A stretch of 64,000 nt of DNA, taken from contig NC_084793.1 in NCBI RefSeq assembly GCF_963169125.1, forward strand, positions 45,193,578-45,257,577, written 5' to 3'. The DNA is from Humulus lupulus. Its lineage: Eukaryota; Streptophyta; Magnoliopsida; Rosales; Cannabaceae. The notes below the pieces were generated by a model. That model had not been told where the DNA came from. It was given only the letters and a program-made list of their open reading frames with translations, and did no database searches. Below are positions 21,421 to 33,599 of the stretch, in pieces. Numbering within the stretch: position 1 is the stretch's first letter; every line of letters begins with the position of its first letter. The position numbers and the translations under genes were made by a program.

Positions 21421-22556
21421 GTTGTGTCTCTGATTTTATTCAAATTAATACCAACACAAACAAACTCATTGGTTATCCATGAACGCGTCTTATACATGTA
21501 ATAGGCAATAACGAAGTATGAGCAAGCATAAAGCAAGTCATCCAATAGATACGTCCACATAACACATAAGCATACAACACAGGCAAGTGGCACGTGATGA
21601 TCCAACGATGACAACAAACAAGCAACACATAGCCAATAAGGAAGCATACACGATCAAATATGGATAAACATCATTTAATTAATAAGTGGTCTTGATAGGG
21701 TAAGAGAGTACACAACTTAAGCCCCTATTTGCTGATGGCCATGTTGTTTCCCTAAGTCACCATGTCATCTTCCCCTAAGGAGAGCATTCCTAAGTATAAT
21801 GGTCTCTCCAGGAACATATATGATTTTTGCCTAAGAGATATATGTATAATTACAAAAGTGCTACTATCCCACCCATGAGGTTGTTTGGTGCAAGATTTGA
21901 CTAATGATCAAGCACAAGGACATATTCATTCTACAAAATGGTCTCATATAGGTGTGTCAGGGGCAACACACCACACTAAGCCTGCCTTAGGTTAGACAAT
22001 GAGCTTACTTAGAATGAAGATATCCCCCACCTGTCTACAATGTTTTCGCTATGCAGTCTTAATGGTAATTTTATCATCTTTTCAAAAAAAAAAAAAAAAA
22101 CTAAAGAAAGAAAATTGTGTGAAAAAAGAAAAAAAAATAATTTTCTTGTGTTTGATAAGTAAAGCAAAATATGTGGAAAAAAGTGAAAGAAATAAAATCT
22201 TTACCAAAAATAAATTTAAATAATTTATATTTATATAATTATAATAAATGCTGCTATCTACAGATAACTAGTGTTATTGGATTCAGTGCAATCATTATGG
22301 TTGTAGATAAACGAGTTATGACAACTCTGTCAAAACCCCTGAAAAATTAGATTACTTTAGTAGTGAGGGTAACCTTGGGTTTTATGGATTCACAAGTATG
22401 TATTTGGTATTCTCGATGGTAACCTTTAGTCAGTTACCAACTTTTAGTTCCCGGTAAATGTTTTGAAGTAACTTATTATCCTTTGATAATGGTTGATAGT
22501 TCAAATAAGACTAACAATTCTCTTCATCCCCTTCGGTCAGACTTGTTGCTTTTATG
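21421..22556. other. Intergenic, no gene seen
   Basis: No supported gene. A frame on - at 21647-21354 is short and lacks any recognisable domain. A run of 16 A lies near 22087. The part up to about 22000 may be internal sequence of the preceding retroelement. Confidence 0.4.
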
Positions 22557-23250
22557 CTATGTTTGGTAGGAAGGAAATAAAAATGGGAAGGAGAGAAAAA
22601 ATAGAGAGAATAGAGAAAGTGAAAGAAAGAAAAGAAATGTATTTTCTCTTTTTTTTTTTGATATAATGATAAAAAAGAAAATTGTTTTATTTCCTTTGTT
22701 TTGTATTTGAAACAAAATTGAGAACAAAGAAATATTTTTTTGACATTTATACCCTCATATTAATATTTATTTTAATTTTTATGTATTGCTCATTATTTAA
22801 AAAATATATTTTGTCACATATAGCATATATAAAAATAATTTTCCAAACTTGTGAATATCCCATTGATAATGATTGTATGTATGTGTTTTATTATATATGG
22901 AATATTATTTATGAATGTTGATAATATGTGATTTTATAAAATTTATTTTTATAGCTAAAATGATAAGAATTTAATAAACTTAAGAACAAATTTAAATAAA
23001 CTAAAGTAGAACTTATGTGTTGAGATATTTGATATTTGAGGTCAAAAATATAATTTAAAAATATATATATTTTATAATAATATATTAAAAAATACAACTA
23101 GAATTTTTTAGTCAATTTGTCAAGGGTATTTTGGTCATATAAAGCCCCCAATATTTTCTCTCCATTTTGGAGATAAATATTTTAGTGTGGGTTCATCACT
23201 TTTTTTCTCTCCATTTTTCTTTTCTTCCTTATTTCTCTCTTACCAAATCA
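22557..23250. mobile_element. MITE-like element with AG/CT-rich terminal inverted repeats
   Basis: The left end CTATGTTTGGTAGGAAGG and the right end, whose reverse complement is TGATTTGGTAAGAGAG, both lead into GGAAGAAA-rich then GGAGAGAAAA runs, forming imperfect inverted repeats of about 45 bases. The interior is AT-rich and non-coding. The TTTGGT start suggests hAT-like non-autonomous elements. The TSD was not resolved. Confidence 0.45.
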
Positions 23251-24013
23251 CCAATTATTTTATCTTCTATCCAAATTGAAGGAATGCTTAATTTTCACTG
23301 ATAATTTCTCATATAGTTTTCCATTTTGTTGCAGCTTACTATTTTTTCAGCCTTTTGGTCCTTCAAGCATAAACTCCAACTCTCTTAGTAGGACTTAATT
23401 GGGCTCCAACATGTGGCCTTCCAATTGAGTGTGCTCTTTCTCACTCTCTTTCCTCAGTTATGACAACCAAGACTAATATTTTGGATCTTAATGAGTTGGG
23501 TGCTTTGTTTTTTATGATATTAGAGTTTTATTGTCTAATTTTATGAAAGCAACTCTATCCTATTTTGGCCGTCTTGATAATAAAGCGACCCATAGTCTTG
23601 TGAAATAAGCATGTTTTTAAACTAGACAATAAACTTTTTTTGGTAGAAAAGATCCCTAGTCCTATTTGTAATGTTTTTGCCATATAATCTTAATGGTCCT
23701 ATTTATGACATTTAAAAATAAAAAAAATTGGCTTACATGCACTAAGTGTCATGATTAATTAATTAATTTAAAAAAGAGGTTCTACTATTATAAGCACACA
23801 CATTTTTTTCTCTTGCTCTCTTTCTACATTAGTTATCCTTATCTACCCAAATATAACTGAACATAACCATATTTTAATATATTTATAGATATACATATAT
23901 TAACATTGCGAGATAGATCCTACTAAAAAATCTTTATATATATACTATAGCTAATAAATGCAATGTGAAGATTATAGTTGTTGAGAGAGACAACAAAGAA
24001 AGATAGAATTTTT
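23251..24013. other. Intergenic, no gene seen
   Basis: AT-rich and without a supported reading frame. It has a few dinucleotide runs and an inverted ATTAATTAATTAATTTAA stretch at about 23753. Confidence 0.4.
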
Positions 24014-24939
24014 AGGGCCAGCTTGGTATTGCTTTCTGTTTTTTGTTTTCAAAACTGTGTTATCAGAAATGAGAACAGAAAATTGTTTTTGTAGTTTTAA
24101 AAAAACAAGAGGTGTTTGGTTAATGTTTTCTAAAAACAATTTTTTAGTTTTATTTTTTTTAAATCTTAAATAAAAAATTAACAAATATATTTATAAATAG
24201 AAAAATATTTTAAAAGTTTGTAATAAATAATGAGATAAAATAATTTGAAAGAAAAATGATGAAAAATAAGGAGTGAGAGAAAGTAAGTAGAGAAAATTTG
24301 AAGAAATTGAAATTGAGAAGAGAAAAATTAATCTAAGAAAAAATGAAAGAGAAAGTGGTGAGAAAGAAAGTGAAGAGAGAGAAGTGAGTAGTTAAAAAAT
24401 GATGAGAGGGAAAAATGATGATAGAGAAAATAATGATATATTAAGTGATGAGAGAGAAAGTGAAGATATAGTAAGTGATGAAAGAAAAAATAATGACATA
24501 ATGAATGATGTAAGAGAAAATGAAAAGATAGAAAGTGAGAAAAGATAAAATAACGAGAGAAAAAGTGAAGAGAGAAAATGTAAGAGAGAGAAAGTGATGA
24601 GAGAGAAAATAAGGAGATAGAAAGTGAAAAGAGAAAAAGTGATGTGAGAGAAAGTGAAGAGAGAGAAACTAATGAAAGAGAAAGTGATGTGACAATAAAT
24701 GATGTTAGATAATAATAATTAAAAAAGTGATGTAAGAAAAAAAAAATAGAAATTTTTTTTTTTAGAACAACAGAAAACAACTTTTTATTGTTCTCAAAAT
24801 TTTCTGTTTTCTGTAATTTTGTTTTTAAAAATTGTTTTATGAAAACAAAGCCAAACAGCTTAATTTGTTTTCAAAAAACAATTTTAAGCTTTTAAAAACA
24901 AAAAGCAGATTTTTAATTAAGGAGCCAAACAACCTCTTA
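24014..24939. mobile_element. hAT-like non-autonomous element
   Basis: The left end AGGGCCAGCTTGGTATTGC and the right end GGAGCCAAACAACCTCT are imperfect inverted repeats. They are followed on both sides by complementary TTTTCTGTTTTC / GAAAACA-rich stretches. About 500 bases in the middle are a degenerate GA-rich repeat. The reverse frame 24780-24328 translates to Ser/Leu/His/Phe repeats and is not a gene. Confidence 0.5.
24230..24740 (+). repeat. Degenerate GA-rich tandem repeat
   Basis: Many diverged copies of a 12-16 base unit such as GTGATGAGAGAGAAA and AGTGAAGAGAGA. It forms the core of the surrounding hAT-like element. Confidence 0.7.
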
Positions 24940-25640
24940 AGTTTTCCTCAATTTTTCTCACAAAAAAAATGAGAAAAATAAAATCTCACTTTTATTTACA
25001 TTTTTTCCCTCTTTATTTTTTTATAAATTCCCCACCCTACATATTATAAAACTCCAAACACTAGAAAATAGTATCACTCAACTACTTTGTCCTTTTCCCT
25101 ACTAAAATCCATACTCAAAAAGGCCTTAATCTTAAAAAAATCACTAAAGAAAATTTTTTTCTCCAATTTTTCAGCAATTGGCTAGCATAAGCAGTATAAT
25201 ATTTCTCATATTATAAGTTCAAATAATGGTTGAGACAGATATTTTTTTATTATCAAACTATACACACACTAGTATTTTAGTTTTATGAACCGTAAAAAGT
25301 CAGATTCCCACCTTGAAAGATTATAAAGTTAAACTATAAGTCTCTTACTAAACTTTATAAGTTTTATTTAAAAGAAAAAATAGTAATAACCATTTTCTAC
25401 CTTGTACATGAACCTCTCAAAGTAAATAATTCTCCAAAAAACAAATTAATTCTACCCTATTATTTTATAAACTAGTTCACATAACAAGCCACATGAATGA
25501 AAACTTGTCACCAAATTATATATATGTAAAAAAAATCTAACAATAAGTATACTATAGTTAATTAAAAGATTAGGGGTCCACGTGATATAAACATGTTTAA
25601 CAAAAAACGACAGGTCGTTTGGAGATTTAATTCATAATTT
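24940..25640. other. Upstream intergenic, no gene seen
   Basis: AT-rich DNA between the last MITE-like element and the ARIA-like promoter. No reading frame or repeat was recognised. Confidence 0.5.
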
Positions 25641-25644
25641 TCAG

Positions 25645-25764
25645 GGCGGGAAGTACGCTTTAGAATTTCATTTCTAAAAGTTTGGCGGGATTGTAAATTT
25701 ATATAAAAGGTAACCAAAGCTCGCTTCATTTGTCTCAAAAGCCGCCGTTAAAATAAAAGGCCCA
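25645..25764 (+). promoter_or_regulatory. Promoter of the ARIA-like gene: two E2F-like sites, TATA box, site II-like motif
   Basis: GGCGGGAA (25645-25652) and TTTGGCGGGA (25681-25690) both fit the E2F consensus TTTSSCGS on one strand or the other. TATATAAA lies at 25700-25707, about 115 bases before the ATG. GGCCCA at 25759-25764 is the reverse complement of the TGGGCC site II motif bound by TCP factors. E2F and site II motifs are typical of S-phase and proliferation genes. The sites are visible; their use is inferred. Confidence 0.55.
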
Positions 25765-25821
25765 AATAAATTACCATAAACCTACTCTATCTCCTCCGTC
25801 GGCTCCTTCCTCCAGCCGCCC

Positions 25822-28800
25822 ATGGAACGCGAACAGAACCAGACCGTCTCCGCCAGAAAAAGCTTAAAGCGGAAGCTCGATCAAGATTTCCAAGAAGAAC
25901 TGGACCAACAATCCTCCGATCGCAAGATCTCCTCCGTCGCACCCCACGATGCTCACCAAGACCTGCTCCGTGAGGTCCGATCTCTCATCGGAATCCTTGG
26001 TTCAGCCGACTCCGACCGTGCCGCATCCAAACGCGCCACCCACGCGCTCTGCGAACTCGCCAAGAATGGTAAGGTTTTCATGCTAACGGAGAATACAGTA
26101 TTTTTTTTTTGTTGCTGGTTCATTTCGTGATTTTTGATCTGCTTTTTGGGGAGGTTAGGGTTTATGAGTTTCTGGTAAATTTTGCTATTCTTGCAGAGGA
26201 AATTGTAAATGTTATTGTGGATTGTGGAGCTGTGCCAGTTCTTGTTAAGCATCTCCAGACATCGCTGCTGTCGCCGGGTAGAGGTGTTGAGGGTGCACCA
26301 AGGCCGTACGAGCATGAAGTGGAGAGAAATGGTGCTTTTGCGATTGGGCTTCTTGCTGTTAAGGTAATTCAATTTTTGCCTATCTAATAGTTATTTTACT
26401 CGTTACGGTTTATATCATCTTCTCTGCTGAGTTTAATTCTTTGGTGATCGATCAATCTCAAGAGTTCAAAAGGAAAATGCAAAATAACAGATGATTAGTT
26501 CTTTTGTATTTTTCTATTTTGTTGAGTAACTATTGGCTGTTGGCTTAATTTGTTTTGGTCAATTAAAATTTTAACAGCGAAATGAAAGGTAACGGTTGAT
26601 GCTTTGTTTTGTTTTCATCTGTTTATGCCGTAATATGTCTCTCTTCTATGCCGAACAGCCTGAGTATCAGCAGCTAATAGTTGATGCTGGAGCTATATCA
26701 CACCTGGTGGATCTGTTAAAGAGGCATAGAAATGATGCTAACTCTAGAGCAGTTAGCGGTGTCATCCGGAGGGCAGCTGATGCCATCACTAATCTTGCTC
26801 ATGAAAATAGCAGCATCAAAACCCGTGTCAGGTTGGTTTTTTTTTTTTTCACTTAAAGTGTCCCCTCAAAGAAAACACAGTTTCAAATAGTGTCGGTATA
26901 AATCAATAAATGCTTGTTGTCATATGTCTGAAATTTTAATTCAGGATTGAAGGTGGCATACCTCCTCTTGTCGAGCTGCTCGAGTTTTCTGATGCAAAGG
27001 TGCAGAGAGCAGCTGCTGCAGCCCTGCGTACCCTTGCATTTAAGAATGATGACAACAAAAACCAGGTGATTGGCATTTCCCCGTTACACATTTTTGTCCA
27101 CCCTTTTCAATTAATTTGCATTTCAGTTATTAACTTGAACTGAAATTGCAGATTGTAGAGTGTAATGCATTACCTACCCTTATACTAATGCTTTGGTCTG
27201 AAGATGCTACAATACATTATGAAGCGGTTTGTCTCTAATCTTTGTTTCCTCCTTCCCCCTCCCTCTTTATTTATTTTGGGGGTTCCTTTAGCCTTCTTTT
27301 ACTAGAGAAACTGAACTGGTGTGGTTTGGCAGGTTGGTGTAATTGGAAATCTGGTTCACTCATCCCCAAACATTAAGAAGGAGGTTCTCTTCGCTGGTGC
27401 TTTGCAACCTGTTATTGGACTACTCAGGTAAATGTTGGATCTTTGAAATTCTTCAATTTTACTATTAAATTTACTTTGGAGTCTCACGTAACATCTCTGT
27501 TTTAGCAATGATAGGCAGCTACCGTTTTCTGTTTCTTTTGCCCCATCAGTATTAAGTTCGTTGCTTTGAATTAAAAAGTTAATTATTGGAATTTTTTCAT
27601 ATTAGGTCTTGCTGCTCAGAGAGCCAAAGAGAAGCAGCTTTATTACTTGGTCAATTTGCAGCTGCTGATTCAGAGTGCAAGGTGGGCGACCATATTGATG
27701 TTGACTATCTAATGCCTCTGCTATGAGTAAATTGTCGTGTTATATTATTTTTATAAATGTTGTAATTTATGAAATCTGGTGTAAATACAGGTTCATATTG
27801 TACAAAGAGGAGCTGTGCAGCCGCTAATTGAGATGCTTCAGTCTTCAGATTCTCAAGTTAAGGAGATGTCGGCCTTTGCTCTAGGGAGGTTGGCTCAGGT
27901 GATTGTCTTTTTTTCCCCCTTCCCTTTTGCATTCTACACGCTAGAACAACAGCTGGTAACCATATGTATAATCGTCTGTGTACGTTTCTCGTGGACCATG
28001 TGCTTGTAATTTTATGTATATTTATACACATATTGTGATAACTTTAGTTGGCACTCTCGTCTAGTCCTTTTCCCCTTTATTAATTGAGTCAAGTGTTTTA
28101 TAATCTTTCCTCTAGCATATAATTGACTGTAAGCTGTTTAATAAGTTTTAATCTTATAATAATTCTGTACAAATAACATAATGCTAATAATTTTGAAAGG
28201 AAAATATACATTTGAAGTTTGTTGTTGCTTAATAGTTTATATTTCCAGGATACGCACAATCAAGCTGGCATTGCTCATAATGGGGGTATAGTGCCTCTGC
28301 TTAAGCTTCTTGATTCAAAAAATGGATCTCTGCAACACAATGCTGCGTTTGCTTTATATGGTCTTGCAGATAATGAGGTAAAGCTTGTTATTTTGATTGC
28401 TTAAAATTTTGGGTTTGCTGTATTTTCGTGCTTATCATTTAATGCCCAGTGGAACTTAACTTGAAAAGTTTAATCTAGGATAATGTTGCAGAGTTTTTTA
28501 AGGCTGGTGGATTTCAAAAACTCCAAGATGGAGAATTCATGGTTCAAGTATGTTTTTCTTATATTTTGCTTTTTTCTTTTAATAGCTCTTTGATTTTTAT
28601 TATCTTTCTCACTTTTTTGCTTCCATACATTATTCGTGTAGCCAACTAAAGATTGTGTAGCAAAGACGTTAAAAAGATTAGAGGAAAAGATTCATGGACG
28701 GGTGCGTTTTCTTATGGATTTGGTTCTTACTGCTTGCCCATACTTGGCAGTGGCTTTTGGGTTAATTTAGTTGATAATTTCCTTTTTTTTTTAAATGGTA

Positions 28801-30665
28801 TTTTGCTCAAATTATAACTTACTTATTATAATGCAATTGCTATGAATGGTGGGTTTAAACTAGTTTGGTGCTTTGATCAGGTATTAAACCACCTAATTTA
28901 TCTACTACGGGTTGCGGATAGAACAATCCAAAGACGAGTGGCCTTAGCTCTTGCCCATCTTTGTGCCCCTGATGACCGAAAGACTATTTTCATCGATAAC
29001 AATGGTAAAAGATCTTGAGTTGTATTGTGATACATTTTCTTGCATTATATTTTGTTATGGTGATAGGATATTTTTTTAGAATTGATGGATTTTACTGCCT
29101 TTCATTTTACAATTGGAAGCAATCCAAAAAATCAGTCTTGTTCTTAGATTGGAAGTCTTGCATAGTACCGCAGTCCCTTAATAAGATATATTATACAACC
29201 AAGCGAATCATCAGAAATAATTGTAATTCTCCACTTCTTTCTGAAATGCTCTTTTCTTACTGCAGGCTTAGACTTGCTATTAGGGCTTCTTGAGTCTGCG
29301 ATCCTGAAGCAACAACGTGATGGGTCTTTGGCCTTGCACAAGTTGGCTACAAAATCTACCTCTCTTTCGCCTGTGGATGCAGCGCCACTATCACCAACCC
29401 CACAGGTATTTTTTTTATGTCTAATTGGTTAATTTCAAGCATAAAATTTGGTGCCCTTAGTACTCTTTTATATCTAATTGATTAATTGGATTCATAAACT
29501 TATTCTTGTCATTCACACGGTCTTATGCTCCTTTTGTTTAGGTGTATTTGGGTGAACAATATGTTAATAACCCCACCCTTTCTGATGTCACCTTCTTAGT
29601 TGAAGGTAGGATGCGATGACCTTACCATATATAGGGAATAACACAATATTCTGTGATTTTATGCAGCTGATTTATTCTGAATTTTGCAGACCAAAACTTG
29701 CTCACATTTTTTATTTACTTTTATCAGGTAAACGATTTTATGCTCATAGAATATGTCTGCTTGCTTCTTCTGATACATTTCGCGCAATGTTTGATGGTGG
29801 TTATAGGGTGAGTCTTAATTTAGCTTTGCTCTTTGCTATGCCTATGGCCCTACATAGATTCGTTCTTGCTAAAACACAACTGTTTTGCAGGAGAGGGATG
29901 CTAAAGATATAGAAATTCCAAACATTAAATGGGATGTTTTTGAGTTGATGATGAGGTACGGGTTAGTAACCTTCTGTTTCAGTAATTACAAGTAAGAAAC
30001 CCCTGTTTGATTCCTGATCATTTGTACTTCTTTTGATTGTCCTCTCAGATTCATATACACAGGATCTGTAAATGTCGATTTAGATATTGCTCAGGATGTA
30101 CTCAGAGCTGCAGATCAGTATCTTTTGGATGGTCTGAAACGTCTCTGCGAATATACCATTGCTCAGGTGGAGCTTCCATAATGTTTCTTTTGAATTAACG
30201 TCACTTTTACAAGTCCGTTACTGATGGCTTTTGTATTTAGTTTCTCAAGAATGTTTCACTGATTATTTCTTATTTCGTTCCTAAAGGATATATATGTAGA
30301 TAATGTTTCCCTCATGTACGACCTATCAGAGGCCTTCAACGCTTCGTCATTAAGACAAGCTTGCATTGTTTTCATCTTGGAGCAGTTCGACAAACTGAGC
30401 ATCAAGCCATGGTATGTATCATCACATTGCCTTATCTTCCTCTGAATTTTTTACTTGTGTAAATACGAGTATGTTATAATAAGAATACTGAATATTGGAA
30501 CCTGAGCTTGAAAATTGATGCATTTACCTCCAGTCAATAATGAGTTCTTTGTAATGGAAATATTGTAGGTACTCTCGTTTGATTCAACTCATCATACCAG
30601 AGATACGGAGTTCCTTCACCAAAGCACTTACAAAACCTGCCCAAACTGATGTATGGCAGGACTAG
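25822..30665 (+). CDS. ARIA: Armadillo-repeat BTB/POZ protein, ARIA/ABAP1 type
   Basis: Nineteen coding exons with GT-AG introns: 25822-26068, 26197-26363, 26659-26831, 26945-27065, 27152-27226, 27333-27427, 27606-27681, 27791-27898, 28249-28377, 28479-28547, 28642-28701, 28881-29004, 29266-29405, 29542-29605, 29728-29807, 29891-29955, 30049-30166, 30287-30411 and 30569-30665. Phases agree throughout and give 2133 bases, 710 aa. Residues 12-20 hold a basic cluster (RKSLKRKL) suited to nuclear import. Armadillo repeats run from about 60 to 500 (HEVERNGAFAIGLLAVKPEY, IPPLVELLEFSDAKVQRAAA, MSAFALGRLAQ). The BTB domain spans about 535-640 (TLSDVTFLVEG, HRICLLASSDTFRAMFDGGY). Arabidopsis ARIA binds the ABA factor ABF2; ABAP1 binds pre-replication proteins and TCP24. 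Which of these two it matches best I cannot settle by eye. No damage seen. Confidence 0.93.
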
Positions 30666-31721
30666 AAGGCCAATCAGCAATTTTGATCTTTGACTGAAAA
30701 AATACAACGGAGGACAAAATGCACATAAGATTAGATTGTACATAGATTAGATATGAAAACTATCTTAATCAATGCTCTACTTGATACAGTGAACCCATCT
30801 CTTTTAGTCGTTCGCGTGGTTGTGAAGATAGATGAGATGTGATTTTTTGTATTGACTATTGATCATTGAGAAAAGAAAAACAAAAGTTGAAATGCCACTA
30901 GTAGTTTATTGAAACAAAGAAATGAGATTTTAGTCTTTTAGCTATAAGAGCAATTCTAACGGTGGATATTTTATTAGTTGCTTAATATTTTCAAATCATT
31001 TAAAAATATAATTTTTTATTTTTTTCTTCATCTATATCATTTTTGGTAACTTTTTTTATAAAAATGTTTAAATGCTAAGCTTCTTAAAAAGTTACATTTA
31101 TATATATATATATATATGTACAATTAAAAAAAAAACCACCATTGCCTAGCGGAGGCACTCTCCAATGCTTTAAAAAAAACAAACAAGCTACGGTGCTTGT
31201 CAAAAAATAATCAATAAGCTACCTGATGAACCACCCCATTGTGGTGGCTCTAAGTTGTCACTTCAATAAACCATTTTCGTTTTCATAATTAAGTAAAAAA
31301 ATCAGTAGAAAGAAAACAAATACCAAATCAAAGGAAATGGATTCCAGCTAAGTTGCAATGTAATCATCCTTGCTTCTTTTCGTCTTGCATTGTAATAGTT
31401 GCTTACTCAACTGGAGATTTTATCTTTCAGAGCAACATTTCAGTACTCTTTCACTAAGTCGATTCAATTCAACCTCCAAAATAAAATTAAATAATGAAAA
31501 AATGAAGCGAAAATTGCTCCAACTACGGTTGTCGAGGTACGAATGCACTGAGCAAAAAATAAGTTTACAAAATAAAAACAAGATACAGCTTATGGGACAC
31601 AGCAATCAAATCTCTTTTCTTCATTAAAGTTCCAAACGTGGCACGTCATTGAAACAATCGAACTCTCTAGATCTAAATGATGATACATTTAATTTAAATG
31701 CCTTCAGCACTGTCTTCTTAA
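30666..31721. other. Tail-to-tail intergenic region
   Basis: About 1.05 kb separates the stop codons of two convergent genes. It must hold both 3' UTRs. A (TA)n run lies at 31099-31117. A run of A with CCACCATTGCCTAGCGG near 31127 may be an old MITE end. The frame at 31370-31627 overlaps AT-rich 3' flank and has no domain. Confidence 0.5.
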
Positions 31722-32521
31722 TCATCTAGCAATGGTGGGAGCACAAGTAGAATCATCTTTGTTTGACCAACCCTCTTTAATTCCACAGGCTTGGAATGGC
31801 CTTAACCTTTCAATATCAATCTGTAGTTCTTCCACAGCTTCTTTCTCTAATTGTGAACAATATTTCCCAAATGTCTCTACATTTACTTGAAGTCTGAAAT
31901 CAATAGTGAACAAGAACCGCATTTCCAATCTGTTTAATTCAGATGTGCTTACTCCTCCCACTTTAGCATAGTATGCATTGTTAAAGAATCTGCAAGAAAC
32001 AAGTCAAAAATATTAAAAAAATAAATATAATCATGATGAAACTTCAAGAGTAAAGGCTGAGAACCAAAAGGGACTATTCAAGATTTAGTAAAAAAATTTC
32101 ATTTTGGAACTTACGCATCATCCATAAATTTTGCTGCCAGCATTACACCGGTGATTAGCAGCCTGTGAACGTTGAGAGATGTTAAGTGAATCTCTGTGTT
32201 TTTGAGAAATCTGTCCAAATAGATGTTTGCAACAACAAAGCAAGAGGGGCTGCAGCCGGAGTACTTGAAGATGCGATCAACATACTGGCGAATGCTTAAA
32301 CTAGGTGCTCTTAGACCGTGAAATATGGTAAGAACTTCTTTAGCCTTTGTTGCCTCCAATTGCAACTCATTTATTTGTACGGATTTCTCAAGGAGTGAGG
32401 AGAGAAGTGATAAGACCCGGGGTAGTTTTATAACTCCTTTGCCTAATCCTTTAAGCCCCAAAGAAAGGTAGACAACATCTGAACCTACACTGCTCTCGGT
32501 CTCAACTGCCAGAGTTCCCAT
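31722..32521 (-). CDS. CYCU2: P/U-type cyclin (cyclin-U2 like)
   Basis: Two coding exons, 32521-32115 and 31989-31722, joined across a GTAAGT...TTGCAG intron, give 675 bases, 224 aa. The start MGTLAVETESSVGSD is preferred over the Met 30 bases upstream because an acceptor TTTTGCAG sits between them. The N-terminal part has VYLSLGL and PRVLSLLSSLLEKSVQ. The cyclin box runs from about residue 75 to 175 (SIRQYVDRIFKYSGCSPSCF, LNVHRLLITGVMLAAKF, FFNNAYYAKVGGVSTSELNR). It ends CAPTIAR; the terminal Thr-x-Ala-Arg-like tail and the VYLSLGL start resemble the U2 (CYCP3) subgroup. Such cyclins bind A-type CDK and link phosphate or nutrient state to division. Length fits the family. Confidence 0.9.
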
Positions 32522-32529
32522 TATCAGAT

Positions 32530-33254
32530 CTGCAAAATTAAGCATTGACATGCGAAATGTCAGTCAAAGTACATAACACAACATCTAATGTAAGCAAGAC
32601 TCGGGTGCACATTTAGGCATTTCAGAATGACCCCTAGTACAACTACCTCATCTCTACATTATAGAAAAATCAAAACTCGCAGGGAGGCAAATTCTCTGTA
32701 CGAAATTGGTGACCCAATTCGCAAATGAAAGCCTCTTTTACTTTCAAGCTTAATTGTACATACAACTTCCTTCTATAACTTAAAGTTTACACATCTAGTA
32801 TTGTTGTCCTATAACCTACTTCAATATTTTTCCATACATGGATTGTGGAACATTAAGAGTAAATTCCTGTAAATAGGCGAGCAAACAAGCAGTTGAGCTC
32901 GCTGAAATTGACACAATTATTAAACATGGGCCAAAAGTAAAGACCCACTTGAATTTTCCATAAGAGAGCACAGATCAGAGCCCAACTAAAGAACTAGACC
33001 CGAATTTGGTACTAAATCTAAAATCAAGGAAAAACCCATAAGAAAATAAAAGATATCAACAAATTCGACATAATAAGCAGAACCCACCAATCGAACCCGA
33101 CTACTAACACGAAACCGACACCATTTTTCATTCAATTCAACACAAACAAAAACCCAAGATCTAAAAGTTCAGCTCCGAACGAGAATTTTAGTAGTCCCAA
33201 ACTAGAAGAAAGCACAAGAAGCAGACTTAAAAAAGAGAAAAATGAAGAACATAC
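32530..33254 (-). other. 5' UTR intron of the cyclin gene
   Basis: On the minus strand a donor CTCT|GTATGTTC starts at 33254 and an acceptor AATTTTGCAG ends at 32530, eight bases before the ATG. The upstream exon from 33255 has no useful start codon in frame. The 725-base interval is AT-rich and non-coding. Evidence is splice-site quality and position only. Confidence 0.6.
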
Positions 33255-33474
33255 AGAGATATTCTTGTAGGAGTAGGAGAAGCCTCTAAATCCCTGTAAT
33301 TGGTTTGTGTTTGAGCATAAAAGTACTCCCAAGGGCACAACAAGCAAGATACACTGAACGTAGTGGATATGATATCAGCGTCTAATTCAATGGACTTAGG
33401 CAGTGATTGCTTCTACATCTACTTCTTCTTCTTCTTCATCTTCTCTCCGCCATTACATTCTTCTCGGAATAGTT

Positions 33475-33482
33475 TTTGGCGC
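33475..33482 (-). promoter_or_regulatory. E2F-like site near the cyclin 5' end
   Basis: TTTGGCGC (plus strand) matches TTTSSCGC exactly. A second GGCGC follows six bases later. It lies about 220 bases upstream of the predicted 5' UTR intron donor, near the likely transcription start. Confidence 0.45.
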
Positions 33483-33599
33483 TTGGCGCAGAGAGAGAAT
33501 AACTTTTATTTATTATTTCCCTCTCTTTCTCTGTTTTCCCTCCTCACATGGAGATTGAGACTTTAGACAAACGCGGTTTCTCTCTCTATAAAAAAAAAA

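Noticed and set aside
24328..24780. 150-codon frame on the minus strand.
   Set aside because: It translates the GA-rich repeat into Ser/Leu/His/Phe runs; low complexity, not a protein.
29015..29293. 92-codon frame that could be an alternative exon of the ARIA-like gene.
   Set aside because: It is intron read-through between exons 12 and 13; the spliced frame fits the family without it.
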